From an uncultured Prevotella sp. (GTDB lineage Bacteria; Bacteroidota; Bacteroidia; Bacteroidales; Bacteroidaceae), in NCBI GenBank assembly GCA_946999025.1, contig CAMQBP010000122.1, positions 1 through 6,248 on the forward strand: a stretch of 6,248 nt of DNA, written 5' to 3'. Below, piece by piece: positions 1 to 5,526 of this stretch (its first letter is position 1; each line of letters begins with the position of its first letter). The position numbers were made by a program, and so were the translations under genes. The notes beneath the pieces were generated by a model. That model saw only the letters and a list, made by a program, of their open reading frames with translations, made no database searches and was not told where the DNA came from.

Positions 1-1
1 G

Positions 2-16
2 CGGTCATTAGAAAAT
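2..16 (-). repeat. Partial copy of the 20-23 bp repeat at the window edge
   Basis: Fifteen bases here (CGGTCATTAGAAAAT) are identical to positions 101-115, the end of the complete minus-oriented copy. Bases 2-15 are also the exact reverse complement of 28-41, so they could form a 14-bp hairpin with a 12-base loop. The rest of this copy would lie left of the window, and base 1 already departs from the consensus. Confidence 0.6.
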
Positions 17-27
17 GACAAGAAGCT

Positions 28-53
28 TTTTCTAATGACCGATTTGGGTTTAA
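28..53 (+). repeat. Repeat copy in plus orientation
   Basis: The core TCTAATGACCGATTTGGGTT (31-50) is identical at 226-245 and exactly inverted at 92-111. Identity with the 226 copy continues to 23 bases (31-53 versus 226-248). Bases 28-50 pair perfectly with 92-114, giving a 23-bp hairpin stem around a 41-base loop. No protein was recognised inside it. Confidence 0.85.
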
Positions 54-85
54 TACAATCCAAACACCAACAAATTTTGCACTTC

Positions 86-115
86 GATTTTAACCCAAAT
101 CGGTCATTAGAAAAT
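86..115 (-). repeat. Repeat copy in minus orientation
   Basis: This is the inverted copy, with core 92-111. It can pair perfectly with 28-50 on its left. It can also pair with 226-251 on its right, where 86-111 and 226-251 match over 26 positions with one mismatch (91/246). The longer arm with the right-hand copy suggests that 86-251 could be the unit that once moved. Confidence 0.85.
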
Positions 116-225
116 TTTGCTTTCATTTTGTCTTGAAATAGAATGAAAGATTCATATTGTGTTAGTATATAGACGCTATAACGATGGAACAGCCTGCTAT
201 AATCTGACTTTTTGCACGAAAAATC

Positions 226-251
226 TCTAATGACCGATTTGGGTTTAAATC
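226..251 (+). repeat. Repeat copy in plus orientation, runs into a small reading frame
   Basis: This is the third full copy. It contains an ATG (230-232) in frame with the following open stretch, so the repeat itself would supply the first six residues (MTDLGL) of that frame. The 114 bases between its partner arm and this copy (112-225) hold no recognisable gene. Confidence 0.85.
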
Positions 252-421
252 TTCACAATATCAATCATTCAACTGAGATTAAGATGCTGATGGCCATTGC
301 AGAAACACAAGGCCTTATCGTAGAGTTCGAAGAAAAAGAGAATGAAGAATCTGTCAAGAAGGCGGAAGTAACTCATGATGCTCCTCCGGGAAAATCTCAG
401 TCAGACTTTGATGTTGAATAG
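230..421 (+). CDS. Small hypothetical reading frame (63 aa), partly repeat-derived
   Basis: The frame runs from the ATG inside the repeat to a TAG at 419-421. The first residues are repeat-encoded. From about the tenth residue the composition looks coding, with a hydrophobic stretch (KMLMAIAETQGLIVEF) followed by a charged Glu/Lys tail (EEKENEESVKKAE). An internal ATG at 283 could be an alternative start. I do not recognise a family. Open but shifted fragments follow downstream on the same strand, so this may be the front of a decayed gene rather than a working small protein. No ribosome binding site is evident. Confidence 0.25.
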   Translation: MTDLGLNLHNINHSTEIKMLMAIAETQGLIVEFEEKENEESVKKAEVTHDAPPGKSQSDFDVE

Positions 422-511
422 CTTCAGGATGTGTAGCCGCAGGTGATTCGGCAGTCTAACGCATCCAATCCCAAAGGAGAAATGGGCTTTCAGAATGGAG
501 TTGATAGTTGA

Positions 512-857
512 TACAAAGTTCCAAAGCCAGAAATTGCAGGATATTCTGCACCTCCCCCTGAACCGAAGAAGCCTTCGAGGTTGAAGCAATGGTGAAAGTT
601 GCGGTGGAAAAATCCGGCTTCATCCATGCTTAAGGCTGTTGCTTATGAAGTACGCTTCTATACCTTAGTACTCTGTGGATATCTATGGTATAAAAACAAG
701 CAGATGGAACATATCATTAAGGAATACGGCATTATGAAACCTACACTGATGCATCATCCTGTTTATCGTTCTTTTCATCCAATCCCCCTATTCAATTCTT
801 GTCGATGGGGATAAAGATGATATTATTGAGCGGATTCAGAAGAATCAGCACAAGTAA
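512..857 (+). pseudogene. Degenerate coding debris, unrecognised
   Basis: Fragments in shifted frames line up on the plus strand. At 512-580 there is a Pro/Lys-rich stretch (PEIAGYSAPPPEPKKPSRLK). Roughly 620-780 encodes a helix-like stretch containing YLWYKNKQMEHIIKEYGI. At 783-857, in a third frame, VDGDKDDIIERIQKNQHK ends at TAA 855-857. In-frame stops and frame changes separate them, so no intact product is possible. The fragments may belong with the small frame at 230-421, giving an ancestral protein near 200 aa. I considered a phage or transposon protein, but no motif supports a name. Confidence 0.35.
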
Positions 858-875
858 TAGTATTGCCAAAAGGCA

Positions 876-915
876 ACCGACAGGCGTTGATTAATTGAGA
901 ACAAAGTCTGTCGGT
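876..915 (-). terminator. Hairpin between convergent units, possible terminator
   Basis: ACCGACAG (876-883) and CTGTCGGT (908-915) form a perfect 8-bp stem around a 24-base loop. It starts 5 bases past the reductase stop codon, between the minus-strand operon and the plus-strand debris. On the minus strand only TGCCTTTTGG follows, so the U-tract is weak. A second small hairpin (863-867 with 872-876) abuts it. Confidence 0.35.
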
Positions 916-919
916 ATTA

Positions 920-1684
920 TTACTTGGCTGTATACCCACCGTCAACTACCAAATTTTGCCCCGTCACCCATCGAGCGGCATCACTAAGTAAATAGATGCA
1001 GGCATTGCTAATATCTTTTGTTTCTCCCAGTCCAAGGAGATGCATACTTTCAAGTTGCTTACGTAATTCAGGATCTGCCATATGCGGAAACTTAGCATTT
1101 ATCGGAGTTTCTATCGCTCCAGGACTAACTACATTAACACGTATTTTATTTTTCGCTAACTCGCACGCCATAGATCTAGAAGCAGAAATGAGAGCTCCTT
1201 TCGTGGCGCTGTACATGGTTTTGCACTTTTCACCACATAGACCCATAATACTTGCTAGAAAGATAATACTACAGCCATTGTCTTTATCGCAATTTCCTGT
1301 TCTTGTGACTTCTTTAGATAAGTTTATTGCGGAATAGACATTAGTTCTAAAAAATTGATCCAACATATCATCCGTAATTAGTTTAAGTGGAGTTACAGAT
1401 GAGATTCCTGCACAGTTCACAACTCCATTAATTTTGCCCACCTTACTTACTACTGTCTTTATTGTCTCTTTAAGACCTTCAGAAGATGCTAAATCAAACG
1501 GCAGAACGAGATGACTCTCGCCTTTCATCAACGAAAGAGTATTATTAAGCCTTTCTTCGTTTCGAGCAATCAATACAACTTTCGCCCCCATTTTGGAGCA
1601 GTCGACAGCACATTGTGCACCGATGCCTGAGGAGGCACCAGTTACAATGATTACTTTATTCTTTAAGCTAAATGGATTATACAT
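920..1684 (-). CDS. SDR-family oxidoreductase, FabG-like 3-ketoacyl-ACP reductase
   Basis: This 254-aa protein is a classical short-chain dehydrogenase/reductase of normal length. Visible are the Rossmann cofactor motif TGASSGIG (residues 15-22), NCAG (90-93), the structural Asn115, the catalytic Ser145, and Tyr158/Lys162 in YSATK. The segment SPGAIETP follows near residues 187-194, and GQNLVVDGGY sits at the end, as in FabG-type enzymes. Arg41 after the second strand suggests NADPH preference (inference). Its ATG overlaps the synthase stop by one base (TAATG), implying translational coupling. Next to a synthase and an ACP, its likely job is reducing a 3-ketoacyl-ACP to the 3-hydroxyacyl form. 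A sugar or other keto substrate cannot be excluded, because SDR specificity is not readable from motifs. Confidence 0.92.
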   Translation of the reverse strand: MYNPFSLKNKVIIVTGASSGIGAQCAVDCSKMGAKVVLIARNEERLNNTLSLMKGESHLVLPFDLASSEGLKETIKTVVSKVGKINGVVNCAGISSVTPLKLITDDMLDQFFRTNVYSAINLSKEVTRTGNCDKDNGCSIIFLASIMGLCGEKCKTMYSATKGALISASRSMACELAKNKIRVNVVSPGAIETPINAKFPHMADPELRKQLESMHLLGLGETKDISNACIYLLSDAARWVTGQNLVVDGGYTAK

Positions 1685-2835
1685 TAGTCTTTCTGTGGAT
1701 GCGTTTCAGATTCTTCGTTTTCACATTCAATTGGACTGTACTCACGTTTAAGGTAATCGTCAACAGGTTTGCCATTTTCTACTTCTATAATATCAGATAT
1801 TTTCGTGTCTACAAAAGATACTACACCTGTTGCCCATGTCATGCCTACACCAAAAGCACTCATCATAAGCGTATTCTTACCATCTAACTTTCCCTTGAGC
1901 TCGCTTACTATGGTCAGTGGAACCGATACACTACTTGTATTACCATATTTTTCAATAGTATGAGGAATCTTAGTGATGTCCAATTTCATCTTCTTTGCTA
2001 TATAGCTATTGATGAAGTTGTTTGCTTGATGGAAAACAAAATAGTCAATCTCTTCAGAAGTCTTACCTGATTCTGCAATAGTTTTCTTAATGTCACGAGG
2101 AATTTCTCTAATAACAAAATTGAAGACATCACCACCTTTCATATAGCCTTGCTCTTCGCTACGCATATTGCCATATTCATCAACAATACGCTCTTTTAGC
2201 GTTTCAGGTGTAGACATATGGCGATAACCACCTGCTTTTATCATGATAAGGTCAGCGCGTGAACCATCAGAATTCATAGACAGAGTGGTCTTACCAATTT
2301 TTTCATTTCGCTCAACCAGTGCTGCTACACCACCATCGCCAAATATAAAAGCACTTCTACGGTCGCGAGGACTATACACTTTACTTCGGGTTTCGCCATC
2401 AAGTATTAATGCCTTACGAATATTACCTGCTTGAACCATGCTATATACTACACTCATTCCATAAATAAATGCAGAACATCCTAAATTTAAATCGAAGGCA
2501 ATACAACTCTGCTTCAGACCAAGACGATGTTGCAAAGTAATTGAAGTTGCAGGCATGCGATAATCTTGAGTCTGACTTACGAAAACAAGTAAGTCTATCT
2601 CATTTCGTTCTATGTTATTGTCTGTAATGAGTTTCTGAGCTGCAGCGAAACAGAGATCAGAAGAACATGTTTGTTCATCCGCAAATCTACGCTCGTAGAT
2701 ACCAACCTTTTCGACAACCTCTTTTACCTGGTCTTTTGGAAAATATTCAGTATACTCAAGATTCTTAATTACATGCTTAGGTATGGCACCTGCTATCGCA
2801 GTAATACCGACACCCTGAAATTTCATGATTGCCAT
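1684..2835 (-). CDS. 3-oxoacyl-ACP synthase III family protein (KASIII/FabH-like)
   Basis: This thiolase-fold condensing enzyme has 383 aa. The catalytic triad is visible: Cys120 in LNLGCSAFIYG, His269 in FHQAN and Asn299 in YGNTSS. The family's glycine-rich segments FGDGG (166-170) and SAFGVGMTWA (326-335) are present. Members of this family condense an acyl-CoA starter with malonyl-ACP without a separate ketosynthase. After about residue 345 it carries an acidic tail of some 35 residues, beyond the usual FabH end and of unknown role. The start at 2835 lies 2 bases after the ACP stop; Met4 (codon 2826-2824) is an equally plausible start. Its place beside a dedicated ACP and a reductase points to making a short 3-ketoacyl-ACP for glycan decoration rather than housekeeping fatty acid synthesis. 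The actual starter unit is unknown. Confidence 0.94.
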   Translation of the reverse strand: MAIMKFQGVGITAIAGAIPKHVIKNLEYTEYFPKDQVKEVVEKVGIYERRFADEQTCSSDLCFAAAQKLITDNNIERNEIDLLVFVSQTQDYRMPATSITLQHRLGLKQSCIAFDLNLGCSAFIYGMSVVYSMVQAGNIRKALILDGETRSKVYSPRDRRSAFIFGDGGVAALVERNEKIGKTTLSMNSDGSRADLIMIKAGGYRHMSTPETLKERIVDEYGNMRSEEQGYMKGGDVFNFVIREIPRDIKKTIAESGKTSEEIDYFVFHQANNFINSYIAKKMKLDITKIPHTIEKYGNTSSVSVPLTIVSELKGKLDGKNTLMMSAFGVGMTWATGVVSFVDTKISDIIEVENGKPVDDYLKREYSPIECENEESETHPQKD

Positions 2836-2837
2836 AA

Positions 2838-3062
2838 TTACTCTGTTGCTTTATTATACAAATCTTGAATAGTTTTGAGCTTTTTGAACTCGGCATTCTC
2901 AATTTGCACTTCGAATTCTTCGTCAAGCATAGCGATAACTGACAAATAGGTGAGAGAGTCCCATTCGTCCAACTCCCGAAACTCAGTTTCTGGGGTTAAT
3001 ACACTTGAATCTTCAATTTCAACTGCCTCAGCAAATTTTTCAATAAAAACTGTAATGTCCAT
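2838..3062 (-). CDS. Dedicated acyl carrier protein
   Basis: This is a 74-aa acidic carrier protein of normal ACP size. The phosphopantetheine attachment site is Ser36 in EWDSLTYL, with the Asp-Ser-Leu core, followed by the typical helix ending in EEFEVQIENAEF. It lacks the GADSLDTVEL signature of housekeeping AcpP and resembles ACPs of polysaccharide and secondary-metabolite loci. I chose the ATG at 3062 because the ACP fold begins there and it lies 10 bases after the acyltransferase stop. An upstream ATG at 3101 would overlap that gene by 29 bases and add 13 residues unlike an ACP start. It probably carries the malonyl, ketoacyl and hydroxyacyl intermediates shared by the synthase and reductase. 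A phosphopantetheinyl transferase must act from elsewhere. Confidence 0.93.
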   Translation of the reverse strand: MDITVFIEKFAEAVEIEDSSVLTPETEFRELDEWDSLTYLSVIAMLDEEFEVQIENAEFKKLKTIQDLYNKATE

Positions 3063-3072
3063 AATTTCAAAA

Positions 3073-3708
3073 TTAAAAAGTAAGTTTCTTAGCGGGTACA
3101 CCTAACATTGTGGTGTTCTCTTTTACGTTGGTAAGTACAACACTTCCAGCACCTATAATGGCATTCTTTCGAATGATCTTATGCGGCAATAATCTAGAAC
3201 CAGGATGCATTACTACGGATTCTTCCAACTGCGAGAATCCACCCATAAAGCAATGGGCACTCAAATGCGAATAATTCCCCACTTTAACATCATGACCAAG
3301 AATACAATATCCCATTATGGTTACGAAATCACCAATTGTGATGTCGCAACTGATTGATGTTTGATATCTGATGATACATCCTTCGCCAATTTTGGTGTTT
3401 TTACCTATCTCTACAGAAGGATGTATCAATGATATAAACTTGCCTCCCTTGGCCTTAACGATCTCTACATATTTCTGTTTATAATGCACATCACCAAGTG
3501 CGCATACAAACACGTCATCTTCACAAATTTGATAGTCTTCTACGGAAGAAACAACAGGTGGATAATTCTGATATCCATCAAGTGCGGTAGTTTTGTCATC
3601 AAGAAATCCCTTACAATCAATGCCCGCACCAGTTTTTTTGCAAGCGAGAAAGAGATTGTAAACCTCTCGACCGAAACCTCTAGCACCAATAATCAATAAA
3701 TGCTTCAT
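3073..3708 (-). CDS. NeuD/PglD-type hexapeptide-repeat acyltransferase
   Basis: The 211-aa protein has the two-part layout of the NeuD/PglD sugar acyltransferase family. Residues 1-85 form a Rossmann-like substrate domain starting with IIGARGFGREV. From about residue 97 to 205 runs a left-handed beta-helix with hexapeptide repeats (IGKNTKIGEG, ITIGDFV, AIIGAGSVV), ending in GVPAKK. His139 in ILGHDVKVG and His148 in NYSHLSAH are candidates for the conserved catalytic His. Known relatives acetylate the amino group of nucleotide-linked sugars using acetyl-CoA. Being first in an operon with an ACP, synthase and reductase, it may instead accept a hydroxyacyl donor (inference). I prefer the ATG at 3708, directly before the Rossmann motif, over the ATG at 3726, which adds MRKLNI. 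No clear ribosome binding site is seen for either. Confidence 0.92.
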   Translation of the reverse strand: MKHLLIIGARGFGREVYNLFLACKKTGAGIDCKGFLDDKTTALDGYQNYPPVVSSVEDYQICEDDVFVCALGDVHYKQKYVEIVKAKGGKFISLIHPSVEIGKNTKIGEGCIIRYQTSISCDITIGDFVTIMGYCILGHDVKVGNYSHLSAHCFMGGFSQLEESVVMHPGSRLLPHKIIRKNAIIGAGSVVLTNVKENTTMLGVPAKKLTF

Positions 3709-3759
3709 AATATTAAGTTTGCGCATTACTATTATGTTGTCTCCGTCACCGCAACAAAT

Positions 3760-3780
3760 AAAAAAGGCATAGGCCTTCTT
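3760..3780 (-). terminator. Intrinsic terminator ending the structured RNA
   Basis: On the minus strand AAGAAGGC (3780-3773), loop CTAT and GCC (3768-3766) are followed by six T (3765-3760). The hairpin is short, with a three-pair GC core extended by A-U pairs into the T-run. The same CCTATGCC (3773-3766) can alternatively pair with GGCATAGG (3842-3835) upstream, so two competing structures both end at the T-run. The acyltransferase ATG lies only about 50 bases downstream. Confidence 0.55.
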
Positions 3781-3967
3781 ATGCGTTCGTTGAGGCTGCC
3801 TAAGAGTGAAACCTCTCTATCCTTATAAGAGTAACCTATGCCCTAAGGGGCAAAGGCAATGACTCCTAATAAGGATAGATAGGCACATTCCATAGAATCT
3901 GCCCAACTACTATGATTTGAGTTCTTATTCCAACTGATAGTTTCCTTGGCTATTCAGACGAACGCAA
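3760..3967 (-). ncRNA. Structured RNA of about 200 nt, candidate 6S-like RNA or operon leader
   Basis: No reading frame occupies this stretch, but pairing is dense. The ends close with a perfect 9-bp helix (3958-3966 with 3782-3790). Inside are TTGGGC pairing with GCCTCAA (one bulge), a small hairpin ATTC-TATG-GAAT, and TGCCTA with TAGGCA. Next comes a bulged region whose 3' side can fold on itself (AGAG/CTCT), then a perfect 10-bp helix CTATCCTTAT/ATAAGGATAG. The rod continues through GAGT/ACTC to a hairpin TGCCC-CTTA-GGGCA. The RNA ends in a U-tract terminator. About 200 nt, a closing stem, a central bubble that can collapse on the 3' side and a long apical arm are the architecture of 6S RNA, which regulates RNA polymerase. 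I identify it by architecture only. The alternative is a cis-acting attenuator for the operon 50 bases downstream. A retron RNA was considered, but no reverse transcriptase is present. Confidence 0.5.
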
Positions 3968-4039
3968 ATAATAGTCAATGTTTATAATTATATGTCTGCG
4001 CTAAGCGCAATGAATTGTCTGTCTTTTATTCAAAATTTA

Positions 4040-4076
4040 ATGCAGTTCCTGTCGGCGAGCTATACCATAACTGCAT
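4040..4076. other. Perfect 8-bp inverted repeat in the leader region
   Basis: ATGCAGTT (4040-4047) and AACTGCAT (4069-4076) are exact reverse complements around a 21-base loop. It lies between the candidate promoter at 4117-4124 and the structured RNA. It could be a further hairpin of a longer transcript or a protein-binding site. The T-rich tails on either side are not strong enough to call a terminator. A second compact palindrome, TGCGC-TAA-GCGCA, lies at 3997-4009. Confidence 0.35.
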
Positions 4077-4116
4077 GATTACTCTTATTTTCTGCAGCTC
4101 ATTTGAAGATTCGTTG

Positions 4117-4124
4117 CAAATTTA
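4117..4124 (-). promoter_or_regulatory. Candidate Bacteroidetes -7 promoter element
   Basis: TAAATTTG on the minus strand matches TAnnTTTG exactly and continues into C, as is common in Bacteroidetes promoters. No TTTG -33 element is seen at the usual 19-21 base spacing, so the match is half a promoter. A start near 4110 would give a transcript of about 350 nt ending at the 3760 terminator. A less regular element (TATTATTTG, 3974-3966) sits directly at the closing helix of the structured RNA. Confidence 0.3.
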
Positions 4125-4157
4125 CATAAAAATCGCAATATATAAGCCAGCGGGAAT

Positions 4158-4179
4158 AAAAAACGGGAAATAAATTCCC
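4158..4179 (-). terminator. Terminator-like hairpin after the decayed gene
   Basis: On the minus strand GGGAA (4179-4175), loop TTTAT and TTCCC (4169-4165) are followed by G and six T (4163-4158). The stem is only 5 bp but the T-run is good. It lies about 30 bases past the last stop of the decayed gene at 4209 and just before the candidate promoter, marking a plausible boundary between transcription units. Confidence 0.4.
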
Positions 4180-4208
4180 AAATCCTCTTCCCATTTGACG
4201 GAAAAGTA

Positions 4209-4712
4209 TCAAGACCAGCATAAATTCTTTGTCCTAAATGCGTGCTCTAAGTCACAATATGTATTATCTTTGAGCAAAAAATAATAATCCTCAAATGTAG
4301 GCTTATGAGAATCGTATGTGGCCTTGACGTGTACAAAGATATGAAAAACATCTGATATATGCAAATGGACAAGTGTGTATTTTCCTTGATAATCAGAGTT
4401 TTTCCGTATTGAGAACAACCATGTTCTGGTTGATAGTCAAGTTAGTACTGAGACAGAATTTGCCATGAACAATATTGCTGATTAGTTTCGTTTTCTTCTT
4501 GATAGCGTTAATTAAATAGGCGATTGGATTATTGACTGTCTTCGATGGCTCAACCAGCGAAGAAAGAAAACCTATAAAGTAGGGTATCTTCTTTTTGTTA
4601 GAACGTCTACGTTCTTTGGAATCTTTATCACACGCATATTTTCGTGTATTCTTTTTGTTTCGTTGTTGATTTCATCTACGCTGCTTACATCGAATTGAAA
4701 GCGATTGAAGCA
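4209..4712 (-). pseudogene. Decayed gene split over reading frames, unrecognised
   Basis: Three coding-like pieces follow each other on the minus strand in shifted frames. The first, 4712-4572, includes FDVSSVDEINNETKRIHENM and stops at TAG. The second, 4581-4393, includes GFLSSLVEPSKTVNNPIAYL and HGKFCLSTNLTINQNMVVLN and stops at TGA. The third ends at TAA 4211-4209 and includes HISDVFHIFVHVKATYDSHK and KDNTYCDLEHAFRTKN. Adjacent pieces overlap or abut, as expected from two small indels in a gene of roughly 170 codons. None has a convincing start, and the front also seems lost, because the GNAT gene ends at 4738 and a TGA sits at 4715-4713. I recognise no domain. The terminator-like hairpin just downstream suggests it was once a normal transcribed gene. 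Confidence 0.4.
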
Positions 4713-4737
4713 TCATGTTTGTTTTGAACGATACTTC

Positions 4738-5520
4738 TTATTTGAGGTTCATCAGCAATTTTCTGAACTTTGAATCTGAACAAACTCCTATGTCTGTTGT
4801 GATAAACATCCCATTCCAGAAAAGTGAAAATATTGTAGCGGGAGTTGGTGAACATTGCGCCTGTTCTTTCGAGTTAAATTTATTGACTTTCAAGGGAATG
4901 CCGTTTTCTTGGGCAAGAACACGCAGCATTCCATTCACATAATAATCAGTGTAGGGGCATCTGTTAGAGTAATAAACCACCATGCCTTCATCATGCTGGA
5001 TATTCTCTATTTTAGTGCAGTCGTTGAAGAAAGGATTTGTTTCCTCTTGATGAAATTTCAAAGCTAACAATAGGAAGCCGTTGGGGAGTTTGTCAATCAC
5101 TTTAAATCTATGTTTTAGAAACCACTTTGTGTCACCCATAAAATGGAACTTCTTTGTACCAACAATCGTAACGATTCCACTCTTTTGCTGTCTTTTCGCA
5201 TCCTCTATTACCGACTGTAGCAGGTTAACCCCATGTCCTGAACCTTTGTATTGTCCTGATACCCAAGAGCAGTTTATCATTAGATAGTTGGGGGCTGAAA
5301 CGGGAGCCCAAGCGTGTTCTGCCGGAACATATTCAATGAAGACCTTGGCATGTGCATCCAGCTTCCTGAAAACGTAACCATTTTCAAATTCTTTACTCAG
5401 CCATTGTTTCTTCAATTTATAACCTTCTAAGCATTTCTTGTCTGATAACGCACAGCAAATATGTTCCTTGCCGATATTCTCATTGGATAGCGTGATGTAT
5501 TTATAAGGTTCCTTGTCCAT
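4738..5520 (-). CDS. GNAT acetyltransferase with C-terminal YoaP-like domain
   Basis: The 260-aa protein resembles the Bacillus YoaP architecture. Residues 1 to about 155 form a GNAT N-acetyltransferase domain. Its acetyl-CoA site is visible as MINCSWVSGQYKGSGHG (81-97; pyrophosphate loop Q-x-x-G-x-G at 90-95), followed by the helix LLQSVIEDAKRQQ. After a linker near 158-175 comes a YoaP-like C-terminal domain with YYSNRCPYTDYYV (183-195). The Cys-Pro pair there recalls a thioredoxin-like fold, and SPTPATIFSLFWNGMFIT follows. The family's substrate is not established; acetylation of an amine, peptide or antibiotic is possible. The ATG at 5520 is the first in frame and is preceded by an A/T-rich sequence without a ribosome binding site. 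It lies 6 bases after the broken mini-frame at 5527, suggesting they were once co-translated. Confidence 0.85.
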   Translation of the reverse strand: MDKEPYKYITLSNENIGKEHICCALSDKKCLEGYKLKKQWLSKEFENGYVFRKLDAHAKVFIEYVPAEHAWAPVSAPNYLMINCSWVSGQYKGSGHGVNLLQSVIEDAKRQQKSGIVTIVGTKKFHFMGDTKWFLKHRFKVIDKLPNGFLLLALKFHQEETNPFFNDCTKIENIQHDEGMVVYYSNRCPYTDYYVNGMLRVLAQENGIPLKVNKFNSKEQAQCSPTPATIFSLFWNGMFITTDIGVCSDSKFRKLLMNLK

Positions 5521-5526
5521 AATTAT

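Noticed and set aside
1..251. Alternating short repeats as a CRISPR array
   Set aside because: Copies alternate in orientation with unequal spacing (about 41 and 114 bases between cores) and no cas genes are present.
401..589. Minus-strand 62-codon frame opposite the debris
   Set aside because: The Arg/Leu/Phe-rich composition is unlike a protein, and the plus strand carries the more protein-like fragments.
996..1337. 113-codon plus-strand frame opposite the reductase gene
   Set aside because: It lies antisense to a gene with every SDR motif intact and its protein has no recognisable features.
3063..3101. Longer ACP start at 3101
   Set aside because: It would add 13 residues unlike an ACP N-terminus and overlap the acyltransferase end by 29 bases. 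The ATG at 3062 fits the family and the spacing.
3760..3967. Retron msr/msd RNA, because the ends form a 9-bp a1/a2-like helix with hairpins inside
   Set aside because: No reverse transcriptase gene lies in the window, and the RNA ends in a terminator as a free RNA would.
3760..4120. tmRNA or RNase P RNA
   Set aside because: There is no tRNA-like end with CCA or tag reading frame, and none of the conserved RNase P core sequence was seen.
4600..4615. Small palindrome AGAACG-TCTA-CGTTCT
   Set aside because: It lies inside the decayed coding region, is short, and has no T-run or symmetric context to suggest a function.
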